A DNA stretch of 64,000 nt from Sialis fuliginosa. Taxonomy: Eukaryota > Arthropoda > Insecta > Megaloptera > Sialidae. Each line of letters opens with the position of its first letter. Position 1 is the first letter of the stretch. This document shows, one piece after another, positions 1 through 10,379 of this stretch. The position numbers and the translations under genes were made by a program. Under the pieces are notes generated by a model. That model was given only the letters and a program-made list of their open reading frames with translations. It had not been told where the DNA came from and searched no databases. The stretch spans positions 31,591,001 through 31,655,000 of the forward strand of contig OY540813.1 of assembly GCA_961205875.1 (NCBI GenBank). Reading direction: 5' to 3'.

Positions 1-61
1 ACTTAAGAAATAAATATTATGCTTAAATATTTCATACAAAATATTATCTAATTGATATATA

Positions 62-465
62 CAGTGATTCCAAGATGGTTAAGCCATAGGAAATTTAACA
101 TAGAGACAATTAGAAGTGTTGTAGTAGCCTTTGGTCAAATTTAACGATGTTGGTGCATTTTTGAAATGCCCTCACAAAATTTAATAAAATAGTAATTAGT
201 ATTGTGTTTTCAAATTTATATCTGTCAAAAAATATTATTATAATTTTATCTAGGATGCTTACTTTAATTTCATTAATGTATTTTATTCTTTATTAAAGTT
301 AAAAACAAAACACTGTTGATTAATTTAAAATTTATCAGTTAGTTTCGAGGCGGCATTTCAAAATGCACCAATCACACATCGTTCAATTTGACCAAAGGTT
401 ACTACAACATTTCTAATTGACCCCATGTTAAATTTCCTATGTCTTAATCAACTTGGAGTACACTG
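62..465. mobile_element. TA-flanked MITE with long inverted repeats
   Basis: The two ends are inverted copies of each other for about 115 bases, beginning CAGTG and running through 'CATAGGAAATTTAACAT' and 'TTTGGTCAAATT'. A TA dinucleotide lies directly outside each end (60-61 and 466-467), the target duplication expected of Tc1/mariner-type transposition. The interior is AT-rich and codes for nothing. It is therefore a non-autonomous element moved by a transposase encoded elsewhere. The arms differ at roughly one base in ten, so it is not a recent insertion. Confidence 0.8.
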
Positions 466-467
466 TA

Positions 468-1440
468 TATATGATTTACTATATTTCTAATTTTTAACCA
501 TTTCAAAATAAAAAAATTAAAAAAAACTCTGAGCTGTTGGAAAAAGAGCAATCTAGCCGGTAAGAACTGCATCTTCATAATAAAAAACAAAAACATACGA
601 TAAAAATCGATTACCTACATTCAACTTAACCTATTTCGTTATATTTATATTAATTTAAATTATTAAATAAATAAATTCATAATTTAGAAATACAACTAAT
701 AATATAATAACTAATAAACACACATTTGATTTTAAATTCTGGCCGTACTTATTATATGAAAAAATAAACTATATCAATAAACAAAAACTAAATTTATTTA
801 ATAATGTAAATAAATACTTTTTAAATACAGTAATTTTAGTGTACATGTTGACCGTTTTCACAATGAATATATGATTGTCAATATACAATATTTAATCATA
901 AAAGTTAAACATATGTTTTTGTGTGATTTTTTAAATTGCTAATTATTATGCATATATACTTTTGTTGTATTTTTTGTTTATTGGCAAATACAAATGCCAT
1001 GTAATTATTTACAGATTTTAAATGAAAAAATATAATTTTAAAATGAGTTATATTTTTAGTAAATACCTAATATAGGTAATCACTGATAAATATACCATTT
1101 TATAAGCAATAAATTTTATTCATTAAGTATGTATGTAAATGTTATTAGCAGAAATATATCACATTAAGATTAACGATATGAAACCATAGAGATAATTTAA
1201 CATAGAAAAGGTGAACCATAGCACTTCATGTAAGTGGAAGCGACGTTTAAATAATAAGAGAAAGAATACACCGTTCCTAAGCGAGAGTAAGTAGGAAGTT
1301 TATGCGCGTGATTGGATAATGCATTTTGAACATGTGTTTAACAAAGAAGGAATATGTCACTATCCTTTCTTTCTCTTTCTAGCGAAAGTTTGTTTTTTCA
1401 GCTGCCTTACTCACAATATGTAAGAAACCCATTAATTGTA
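468..1440. other. AT-rich intergenic stretch
   Basis: No open frame, RNA gene or clear repeat terminus was recognised. The sequence is AT-rich with short homopolymer runs. A small GC-richer patch around 1230-1330 has no identifiable function. Confidence 0.5.
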
Positions 1441-1449
1441 AAATGTTGA

Positions 1450-1725
1450 TGCCTGAACATATAAAGTATTTGTTTAGGTGCAAAAACAAATTAGCCAGCT
1501 AACGCTATCTGCGAGGTGTCTAATTGTTATGATATTGCTCGATATTTTAAAGCAGCGGTAATAAATGTTTAATAATGTAAATGATATGCATTTTATGAGG
1601 TACACTTGGCAGCGCTTATTTTAAGTCGTTGATTGTACTTATCGTGCACACGTCAAGGTTATCATATGTACGATTTCATTCGCTACTTCTGTGAATGTGT
1701 TGTCATTTATATTAAGTGCCTATCG
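1450..1725. mobile_element. Copy of the 'AGCTAACGCTATCTGC' MITE family
   Basis: This stretch shares 'AGCTAACGCTATCTGC', 'GCTCGATATTTTAAAGCAG' and 'GAGGTACACTTGGCAGC' with copies near 23.6 kb and 63.0 kb and, in part, 12.7 kb. Related copies begin near 'TGCCCGATATTATAAAG', so this one appears to start at the degraded version near 1450. Its right edge is unclear. No coding capacity. Confidence 0.6.
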
Positions 1726-1727
1726 AT

Positions 1728-2165
1728 TCAAAAAATCTGACAAAATTCCAGAATGCAACTTTTAATTAGTACTTCAAATGAAAATTATAACGAACACTGT
1801 CAAAAATATTTTGGACCCCTCCCATTGACAGAAAAGTGTACTGGCAATTTTTTCACTTACCCCATTAAGTGGGGTGTCTTTAGATAGGTCTCCTAAAATG
1901 CAACAAAATGTTAAAAGACCTTTTGATTTTAACCCTTCAGTTACGATTAGGTTATATATTTGCTTTTCAATGTGGTTAACAGAAAAAAAATCTGAGAAAA
2001 TTTCGGAATGTAATTTTTAATTAGTACTCTCAATGAAAATTATAACGAACATTATAACAAAAATAGTGTATGAAACATTTTGGAATAACTCTTTTTTATA
2101 AATCGTAGTGAGAATGACTACGGAACCCTATCATGTGCGTGCCCAGCACGCACTTGGTCGTTTTA
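1728..2165 (-). repeat. Dispersed repeat A, minus orientation
   Basis: Read on the minus strand, it begins at 'GTGCGTGCTGGGCACGCAC' and 'GGGTTCCGTAGTC', then passes conserved blocks such as 'GGTTAAAATCAAAAGGTC' and 'TTTTAGGAGACCTATCTA'. Other copies lie at 17.1, 18.5, 21.4, 40.2 and 56.1/58.7 kb. It is short and non-coding with no obvious terminal inverted repeats; a SINE or degenerate non-autonomous element is possible. The repeat class is not settled. Confidence 0.7.
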
Positions 2166-3133
2166 ATTTCTCTTAAATACATAATAATAAATAATTTCTC
2201 TTAAATATTATGATTAGATTTTCAATAATTTTGATATCTTGTTCACCAAAACTTGAAGCAATATCGCACCTTTATTTACAGAAATAAATAACACTAGATT
2301 TTGAAATAATTAAAAAACCTAATGGGTACAATAATAAAAAAAATCATTTTTTTAAGGAGTAGATTAGGCTGTTGTCTATTATTTAATATAAATTAAAATA
2401 ATTTTCAACAGTTTTGTATCATTACTTAATTAAAAATCGTCAAAAATTATACCTAATTTTAAAACGAATTTTAATACAAAATAATAATTATGATGTTATT
2501 ATTATGTCAGTATAAAGTTAAAAATATTAAAATAGATAACTATTGTCATCAAAAAATTCAAAAGAATTTAGCACAATAACAATTATACTGTTTGATAATA
2601 ATTACAATAATACAGAAGAATTTAACAATATTTGATCAAAACATTTATATGTTTCTAGTAAAAGCTTCGTTAATAGGTTTTTTGTAATTTTTTCTATTGT
2701 CTTTATTTCAAAAAAAAAAAATGAAAATACTTATGTGAATATAATTTGGTTAATGCTCTGTTTATCAGTAAATATACAGAATGGTATTTATTTACATAAC
2801 GATGAAAAATCAGGGGAATATATATCGTATAATTTTTGAGTGTTTATCTGAAAATAGTCCGGTGATTTTCATTGAATACTATTGTTTTCTGTATTATAAA
2901 AACGTGGAAAAAATATCTATGGGATACTGTTTAAAGAGTAGATATTCATAATCATTTTCACATAGAACAATAGCAAATACAATAGAAAACAGCTGAAACA
3001 CATTTTTTTAATTACTAAATTATAGTTCCGATAATTTTCAAATCCATGACGGATTTTAAACATTTAATTATAAGAAAACTATAACACGCATCACAATAAT
3101 TACTATGATCACTTTATATACATACAATCACAA
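2166..3133. other. AT-rich intergenic stretch
   Basis: I see only AT-rich sequence with A-runs and T-runs. No gene, tRNA or terminal inverted repeat pair was recognised. Confidence 0.5.
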
Positions 3134-3135
3134 TA

Positions 3136-3435
3136 CAGGGTGAGTCATGTCAGGTGGAACAAAGTTGAACAGTTGATCGAGGAAAATATGTCAAGTAAAA
3201 AAGTTCATATGAACATGTGCCTAGAAATTCTTCGTGAGGAGGCTACAGGACCCCAAAGATTTTCCTAAAATTAGTTTATATTTAATATCTGGAGAACCTA
3301 TTGCGATACAGTAAAGAAATTTGATACCCGGTTTAGTATCTTAGAATATCAACCAATGATTATTTAGACCAGGGATGTATGAGGCCAATGATTTTTATCT
3401 AGTATTTTTTGTTCTTAATTTTTTCCTACGTTTGG
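3136..3435 (+). mobile_element. Single arm of a 'CAGGGTGAGTCAT' foldback
   Basis: It matches the left arm of the complete foldback at 56214-58685, including the terminus CAGGGTGAGTCAT, 'AGGTGGAACAAA', 'ACATGTG' and 'AATTAGTTT'. Only one arm is present and the match fades just before the Helitron that begins at 3452. A TA precedes the terminus. It is either truncated or a solo arm left by deletion. Confidence 0.65.
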
Positions 3436-3451
3436 CACTTTTATAAGGTTA

Positions 3452-4074
3452 TCCTTAATATATATAAAGCTCAACGTCTCTCTGTCTGTCTGTCTGTCCG
3501 TTATTGCGCTTATTACTCGAGATTTACATGGTTTCTTTTATAATTCATAGGTACATTCTCTGGCCAGGTTATAGGCTATATTTTGTTATGACCTGCAAAA
3601 CATTAATAAAATAATAAAAATAAATAAATTATTTCATCGTCATAAGTACTTAATGTAGATATAATTTGCCCTTTACAGCATCCAATTTGGTCGTATAGTT
3701 TAGAAAATATCGAAATATATGTTATACGGGAACATATTATTCGCGCGATGAGGACCCGTGTCGCAGGGTGCGGCGAGGGGCGTGCCGAGTAGACGCATGG
3801 CAGAGGGAATGATCACAGGCCGGTATTCTTTTGATTGTCAATTGTTTATTTTGTTTTCAATAATTAACTTTCAAATTTAAATAGAACAAAAATTATTTTT
3901 ACTTTTTGTTCTGATTCGCTTTTGTTAGGTAAGTATTTTAAGTGTTATTTGGTTTTTATTACAATAATTACTAATCGTGTTTGTACTTATGTTAATTCAA
4001 CTATATACTTATTTTTTAAATCCTAAACAATATTTCCGTAGTCCACGCGAGCGAAGCCGCACGGGCCCAGCTAG
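3452..4074 (+). mobile_element. Non-autonomous Helitron
   Basis: The 5' end is A|TCCTTAATATATATAAAG followed by a CTGT run (3480-3500). The 3' end has the hairpin-forming 'CACGCGAGCGAAGCCGC' and finishes in CTAG before a T. TC start, hairpin near the end, CTAG end and insertion between A and T are the hallmarks of Helitrons. No replicase-helicase is encoded, so it depends on an autonomous partner. A longer relative lies at 34562-35342; this copy lacks an internal piece of roughly 240 bp present there. Confidence 0.85.
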
Positions 4075-4699
4075 TTATACATATAATAACATGTCCTGAC
4101 TGACTGACTAATTCATCATCGCCGAGACGAAACCCCTGGACCTAAAAATGTGAAATTTCAGAGGTGTCTTCCTTTTAGCATGTAGGCACCCACAAAGAAG
4201 GTATTTTTCTAAATTCAATCCTAAAGGGGTAAAATGAGGTGTAGAAGTTTGTATGGAAAAAATATTTTTTTGGTGGAATTTACTTGAAACTTAAAATAAA
4301 TACTCTACAATACAAATAATAAAATAAAATAAAAATTTCAGCATTTCCAAAAAAAAGGGGTTGTAAGGGAGTGTTAATTATTTTTTTTTTAATTTTGATA
4401 CATTTATCTACATAACTGTTTATGATATTAAAGTAATTCTGGACAAAATAATATTAAATAAAAATTTCGACATTCAACCCTAATGGTGGGGCTAGACGGG
4501 GTGGGTTTTTACAATTTTTAACTATAATCCGTGATATTTATAATTTTGCATAAAGAATAAAAAACAAACAAAAAAATTTTATATTCACACCCTGTCACGT
4601 ATGGAGGGTTGTAATTAGTTTCATTCAATCAAGTGAGAAAAATACCACAGGGGTGGGAATTTCGAAATCCACGCGAGCGAAGCCGCGAGTATTAGCTAG
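4075..4699 (+). mobile_element. Second Helitron abutting the first
   Basis: Immediately after the CTAG of the previous element comes 'CATGTCCTGACTGACTGAC', a 5'-end style seen in Helitrons of this type. The 3' end is 'CCACGCGAGCGAAGCCGCG' and then CTAG before a T (4696-4699). It is about 620 bp and codes for nothing. The exact first base is uncertain because the two elements touch. Its body resembles the fragment at 23791-24225. Confidence 0.75.
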
Positions 4700-4728
4700 T
4701 CCTGTATATACATAGGTTCTTACTTATA

Positions 4729-5716
4729 TGGGTAGTTCTACAAACGTGGGAATATTGGACGGCCCGACTTATTTCGTATATTAATATTTTGAAAAATACA
4801 TTTTTCTAGATGTAAACTGTAAACTATTACTGCGCCTAGCATGCCCCTTAAAATAACCCCGTTTCGAAATATATTTTTTATAAAAAATAACACTTAAAAT
4901 GTGAAATTCTCAGTCTCCTGGCATGTCAATTCTCGGAAGTGAAAGTTAGCAGACTAAATAAGTATTGTTTCTGAATGTATAAAAAAAAATTTACACTGCA
5001 GTAGTAATCTATAATATTGGTACTTTTTTATTGTGTAAAAAATTGAATTTTGTCCTTCGAATTTTTCATCATTCTCCTGTCAAACCAAAACACTTAAAAA
5101 ATATAGAGAATTTATATTCCGATCAAAACATCGTTTGTCATAGTAATTAATTGAAATATAATAAATAAAATAATGTACATATTTTAACTTAATTAAAAAT
5201 AACTCAGTTAACGTTGTAAGCGAGATCGTACTTTGTCCAGTCAATTTCTCAGTATCCTGGTCAGTATTTTCGTGAAAAATACTGTGGATATAAGTAATTT
5301 TTTAGTTGTATGAGTTGTACATATGTTGTCTTGTGATAGAGGACTTGTTTTTTTTATAAAACGTTATTTTGCTGATTTTTAAGGAATATAAAGAAAGTAT
5401 AAAGAATTCTCAATCCCCTGGTCTCAGTCTCCTGGCAGCTCTAAAAACGGGATTAGACTTAAGTAATGTAAATAAATTAGGTAAATATCATTAGAATATT
5501 GTTGTAAATAACTTCGCATGTTTTTTAACAACTTTTATTGTTTATAAAAAATTTAATTTGTTATAAACAAATAAAAATATTTTTTGACTGGCAACTTTCA
5601 GATAGTGTGAAAAATATCATCAACTTGAAATAAAACTACTTGCCAAAGCTTATGCATCAAAAAAATTTCGTGCCGGAATCAACTCTATTTTCTTCCTTCG
5701 TGTGTAGAACTACCCA
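4729..5716. mobile_element. TA-flanked MITE with repeated internal motif
   Basis: The ends are inverted copies: TGGGTAGTTCTACA on the left and TGTAGAACTACCCA on the right, each bordered by TA. The interior carries a recurring motif close to CTCAGTCTCCTGG near 4908, 5243, 5404 and 5424, plus a weaker version near 5075. Such reiterated internal motifs are often transposase-binding sites. No protein is encoded. Confidence 0.75.
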
Positions 5717-5959
5717 TATATTATGTAAAAAAATAGGACATAACATGATAACTAGCATTTTGGCCATTTCTTAGTAAATTATTTCGATTTAGTATTGTGT
5801 GTACTTTAATTTGATCTATTTATTTAAAATAATATTGGTATTCATTCATCAATAAATAGTAATTTAATGATATATGTATAAATAAAACAAACTTTTAAAT
5901 AGCTTTCCTAAGAAATATTTTTGTAGTGTTACCTATATCATGTTTGACCTAGAACCATC

Positions 5960-6535
5960 GATTTCTACGTACTTCGTATATTTATCCATACATAATGACA
6001 TTTTTAATGTAATAAAAACACATATTTTTCAATTTTCGAAGTTATACTTCTTTAGGCGCACCGAGATACATTTTTACAAAAGAATTCATGCGTCTTAATG
6101 TTCGGATGTGACGCTTCGGAAATCTTCGAGTAAACTCGAGGAGCTGAACGAGGGAGGGAGAGTTTTCGCAAATACATAATGCTCCCACTTAGATTTGGGC
6201 GCGTGAATAATTTTTGCTCACGATCACGCACATTCACGAGAGAACATTTTTTAATCACGCCCGCTCACTCACGGTTACAAAAAAAAGTATTCATCATCAC
6301 GCACGCTCACGAATCGTATTTTTTTATTCATGCTCGTGACACGATTTAATGTAATTGTTGTAAATTAAATTTTGAAATGATGAAAATTAATGTTTTGTAG
6401 GTACGTGCAATACATTGTGTATATTTTATATTCTTATCATTTCTTCTAAACTGCATTTCTAGTACAAGTAATAGCAAACAAAACAATAAGAAAATAAAGG
6501 GGATTTACCATCTGTCCCGTGCGGAAGAAACCTAC
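5960..6535. repeat. CACG-rich tract and unassigned intergenic DNA
   Basis: From about 6190 to 6345 the sequence repeats CACG/CGTG words such as CTCACG, CACGC and TCACGA, which is unusual in this AT-rich setting. The flanking 6040-6190 block contains 'GAAGTTATACTTCTTTAGG'. A 68-codon minus-strand frame here is compositionally unremarkable and was not accepted as a gene. The tract may be an old transposon end or a cluster of E-box-like sites. Confidence 0.4.
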
Positions 6536-6536
6536 T

Positions 6537-7933
6537 AGTATAGGAGCCAGCTGCAAAATGGGTGAAGATTTAACAACCGTCTGCCGTTGTGGTTTTTTTG
6601 AAGTACTCACTCAGATAAGCTCGGAAGATGAATCCGGTTCACCAGCTTGTGGGGATTTAATAGTTAGGGCCCACCAAAAATAAACAAAAAAAAATCACGT
6701 AACAACCGTTTGAATGAAACGGTTGCTTATAGTAGACCCCAATTAAAGATGTTTTGGATATACAACAGAAATTTTTGCGTAAGGGTTTAATTACAGGGGC
6801 CTCTCAAAATTTCGACCCAAAAAAATCAGATAACAACCGGACCAGACCTGGTGCAAAATGTTTATTTGGACGTATACTAACATAAAAACATAATGGCAGA
6901 ATTTTTTATGTAGGGACTTCGGTGCCATAAGGCCTACAAAGGGTCAGAATTGGGCCCTAATCTTAAAAATGCTGTAAAATCTAAAATACCGAATGAAAAT
7001 TTCTGCCGCGCGGTGCATGCCTTTGTTATGAACTATAAAATAGATATATACACATGGCAGAAGTTTTTATTCATGCAGTTCCCCCTCCCAGCTCCCCCAA
7101 AAGGTAAATTTGGATTAGTAATAAAATGCACTAAAAAAATCATAACAAATAGGCCTATAGAGGCTTATAAACTTATAAAATGATAATATATTATTGTATT
7201 TAATGTTAGACACCCTCCGTGCCCCCCATCATACAATAATAAATTATCATTTTAAAAGTTCATAAACCATTATAGACCTAATGTAATAATTTTTTAGCGA
7301 ATTTTATTACTAACCCAAATTGTCTCTTGGGGGTGAGGGGGGCCACGGGGGGTGTCTAACATTAAATACAATAATATATTATCATTTTATAAGTTTATAA
7401 GCCTTTATAGGCCTATTTGCTATGATTTTTTTAATGCATTTTATTACTAATTTTAATTTACCTTTTGGGGGAGCTGGGAGGGGCAACTGCATGAATAAAA
7501 ACTTCTGCCATGGGTATATATCTATTTTATAGTTCATAACAAAGGTATACACCGCGCGGCAGAAATTTTCATTCGGTATTTTAGATTTTACAGCATTTTT
7601 AAGATTAGGGCCCAATTCTGGCCCTTTGTAGGCCTTATGGCACCGAAGTCCCTACATAAAAAATTCTGCCATTATGTTTTTATGTTAGTATACGTCCAAA
7701 TAAACATTTTGCACCAGGTCTAGTCCGGTTGTTATCTATCTAAGCAACCGTTTCATTCAAACGGTTGTTACGTGATTTTTATTTTTTTATTTTTGGTGGG
7801 CCCTAACTATTAAATCCCCACAAGCTGGTGGACCGGATTCATCTTCCGAGCTTGTCTGAGTGAGTACTTCAAAAAAACCACAACGGCAGACGGTTGTTAA
7901 ATCTACACCCATTTTGCAGCTGGCTCCTATACT
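6537..7933. mobile_element. 1.4 kb palindromic foldback element
   Basis: The two halves are inverted copies of each other for about 600-690 bases, starting AGTATAGGAGCCAGCTGC and ending with its complement. A spacer of about 120 bases (roughly 7223-7345) separates them and itself holds a third, weaker copy of the innermost arm segment. Each arm carries a similar 77-codon frame, but the two differ at many amino acids, as expected for non-coding drift. No clear target duplication was seen. Transcription would produce a very long hairpin RNA. Confidence 0.8.
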
Positions 7934-8050
7934 ATACGTCACTGTCTGATATGAAATTTTTCATTTATTTATTATTATATTTTATTATTATATTTCATTT
8001 ATTTCTACATACTCTACTGTTTTAAATCAACAATTAAATAAAAATACATA

Positions 8051-8594
8051 CAGGCTGTGGCATTTAAAGTGTTACAGATTATTACAAAAAATGTTTATTT
8101 TGGTCTAATAAAACGTGAAAAATTATTTTAGAATTTTTTTTAACATTTCGTTTTTTTTTTGTTTTTGCTAAAATAAAATGTAGATATAAAAAGTTCTGAA
8201 AAGTTTTTTAAATTTTTTAAATAATTCTCCAAGCTTTATTAAACCAAAATAAACATTTTTTATGTCTAGCACTTTTTTTTTAAAGTTTATGGTTTCTGAA
8301 TAAAAAATTCTTGAAAGTTCAAAATCTCGAATTATTTTGTTAGAACCTTGGAAAAGTTAGGTTGTTCAAAAAAAAGTTTTCAATGAAAGATTATTAAATA
8401 AAAACTATAGGTTCCTATTTAAAAAAAATGATGTTAACCTTCAAATATTCTTGAAGGTCACGTTAAAATAGCAAATAAATATATATATATCCAATTACCC
8501 CCTTACAACCAAACATTTTTTGATTGAAACATTTTTTTCAAATGTGCGATGGTTCTGAGATAATAATCTGTAACACTTTAAATGCCCCACCCTG
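8051..8594. mobile_element. Foldback MITE, 'CAGG..TGGGGCATTTAAAGTG' family
   Basis: The terminal inverted repeats, CAGGCTGTGGCATTTAAAG on the left and the complement of CTTTAAATGCCCCACCCTG on the right, are bordered by TA. The arms extend far inward, so the element folds back on itself. A larger relative lies at 60807-61692. No coding capacity; a Tc1/mariner-type transposase is the probable mover, judging from the TA duplication. Confidence 0.8.
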
Positions 8595-8639
8595 TATACA
8601 CCAATTATATAAGTTGTACGTAGTTAAAACAATAGAATA

Positions 8640-8880
8640 ATTGCGTCAATCGTGAAAAATTGACACGAGACATTAGACACAGACAGATCGTGGCGGCGGG
8701 GCATTTAAGGCGTCTCATGCATATTACAAGAGAGCGCGTCCATTATTCAGCACAGGCCGTGGTGGGTAAGACGCGCGTCATCACGCCTCACTCACACACA
8801 AATCTTCTTCAATGCATGCGACCGATTCGCAACTTTTATATCACTAACGTATTTCACAGAACAAAAAACAGCTAAACTTC
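8640..8880. promoter_or_regulatory. GC-richer island, possible regulatory DNA
   Basis: About 200 bases are clearly richer in G, C and CpG than the surroundings (for example 'GTGGCGGCGGGGCATTTAAG' and 'AAGACGCGCGTCATCACGC') and match no repeat seen elsewhere in the window. In AT-rich insect DNA such islands are often exons or conserved enhancers. A 71-codon frame crosses it but shows no recognisable domain. Function is inferred from composition only. Confidence 0.3.
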
Positions 8881-8910
8881 TAACTACACAAACAGTGGTA
8901 CCTATATACT

Positions 8911-9553
8911 CAGGCCCGGATTTACCATGCAGGCAGAGTAGGTAGTTGCCTAGGGCGGCAAGAATTGAAGGACGGCAAATTTTGGCGGAAACTTTGAAAA
9001 CTTGTTATATTCGTGGGAATTGAATTTCCCGCCTATTTCGTTGGCACGCGTACAAACATTATAATGGAAAATGCCCGAATCGAGAAAGTAATCGATTTAT
9101 ATAAGTCTCGATATTGGCCTAATATCGAATATTCGATAAGTTTCTGTATCGAAAATCATCTTATTTTCTCCTACAGTATATTGTGATACACATAACCTCC
9201 TCTGTCATTATTACTAAACATTGGTGAACAATTATTAACGTCATTGTTAATTTATTGTTAACAGTACGTGTGACAAGTTTCAACGGCATCAATTTCAGGT
9301 TTGTTATCTTCACAAGTGTTTTTCTTACAGACAGATTTCTAAAAAACGACATCGCAAATAAACAATGATTCTTGTGTAACAGTTTACGTGATTTTCTATA
9401 TCGTAGCGAAAACTTGTATGGTCAATATGCAAATTATCGATTCTGAGAACCGAAAATGGGAAGTTTAAAATGCGTAAAAATAGTGTAGCGGTGGAGGGAC
9501 GGCGGCAATTTTCGCAACTGCCTAGGGGCGGCAAATTTCTAAATCCGGGCCTG
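8911..9553. mobile_element. hAT-type MITE, 'CAGGCCCGGATTTA' termini
   Basis: It begins CAGGCCCGGATTTA and ends with the inverted TAAATCCGGGCCTG; 'CTAGGGCGGC'-type subterminal repeats sit just inside both ends. The flanking octamers TATATACT and CCTATACT agree at six of eight positions, consistent with a decayed 8-bp target duplication typical of hAT elements. The interior contains minus-strand frames of 63 and 83 codons without recognisable transposase motifs. Confidence 0.8.
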
Positions 9554-9651
9554 CCTATACTAGAAACTTTTATCAAGGTCGATTAAATCGTAAAAGGGAC
9601 TCTTCTTTTATAAATATCTACAAAAGTATAAATATACCGTGTGTTAATATA

Positions 9652-9835
9652 CAGGATGATTCAGCACTGTCGTGCTAAACTTGAACATTACATTGGGAAG
9701 AATATTTTACGTAAAAAACATTTTTTGAACATGTGTCCGGGAATTTTTCGTGAAGGGGCTACCAGTCCTCTATAGATTTTACTCAAATTTAGTTTTTATT
9801 TAATATATGACCCCCCCCAAGTAAGTAATTTGATT
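9652..9835 (+). mobile_element. Single arm of a 'CAGGATGATTCAGCACTGTC' foldback
   Basis: It matches the left arm of the foldback at 42488-43934, sharing CAGGATGAT, 'CAGCACTGTCGTGC', 'ACATGTGTCCGG' and 'TTAGTTTTTATTTAATAT'. The opposite arm is absent, so this is a remnant. A TA precedes the terminus. Confidence 0.65.
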
Positions 9836-10337
9836 GATATTGAAAAGAAAATTTAAAAAAATAATATTAGATTTCAAAAGAAGTTTTGAACAAAACTTAC
9901 GTAATGCAACTTGTGTAAGTTTTTTTTATATAATAATACTCCCATGGTCCCATGCTTAGGCAAGGAAAGATAAAGGACAAATAACACATTACCTATCGTT
10001 GTTACCATATCGATCCATGAATCATTGGCATATAATTCGGATTTTAAAATAAATATTAATTGTTTCGAATTATAAAATGAATTAATAATAAATGTTTTAT
10101 ATTGTCTTTAAATGTATTTTAGTGATAATTGATTAACAGAGAAACGTCTATTTGGAACTATATAAATTTTTGCATATTATAAATTTTCATCTGGATAACA
10201 TGCATGGAAATGACAAAAGTGTATTTAAGAAAAAATGGCCGCCGTAAAATTTGGGTTGTTATGTATCGATAGTCTTTCCTAATCTAAGGTCCCATGCAAC
10301 GCCGAATAATACAGATAAATATATTTCTATACTCGTA

Positions 10338-10343
10338 TTTTAT
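10338..10343 (-). terminator. Polyadenylation signal AATAAA
   Basis: On the minus strand an AATAAA hexamer lies about 36 bases after the stop codon of the four-pass membrane protein gene. The position suits a short 3' untranslated region. Such hexamers are common in AT-rich DNA, so support comes mainly from location. Confidence 0.45.
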
Positions 10344-10379
10344 TTTAAAATATACAAACAAAATAAATAAAAATATTAA

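Noticed and set aside
3480-3500. CTGT run as a possible microsatellite locus or CRISPR-like repeat
   Set aside because: It is the usual pyrimidine-rich 5' segment of this Helitron family and recurs in other copies.
6950-7615. Two nearly identical 77-residue frames in opposite directions
   Set aside because: They are the same segment in the two arms of a palindrome. The amino-acid differences are numerous and scattered, showing no constraint on the protein.
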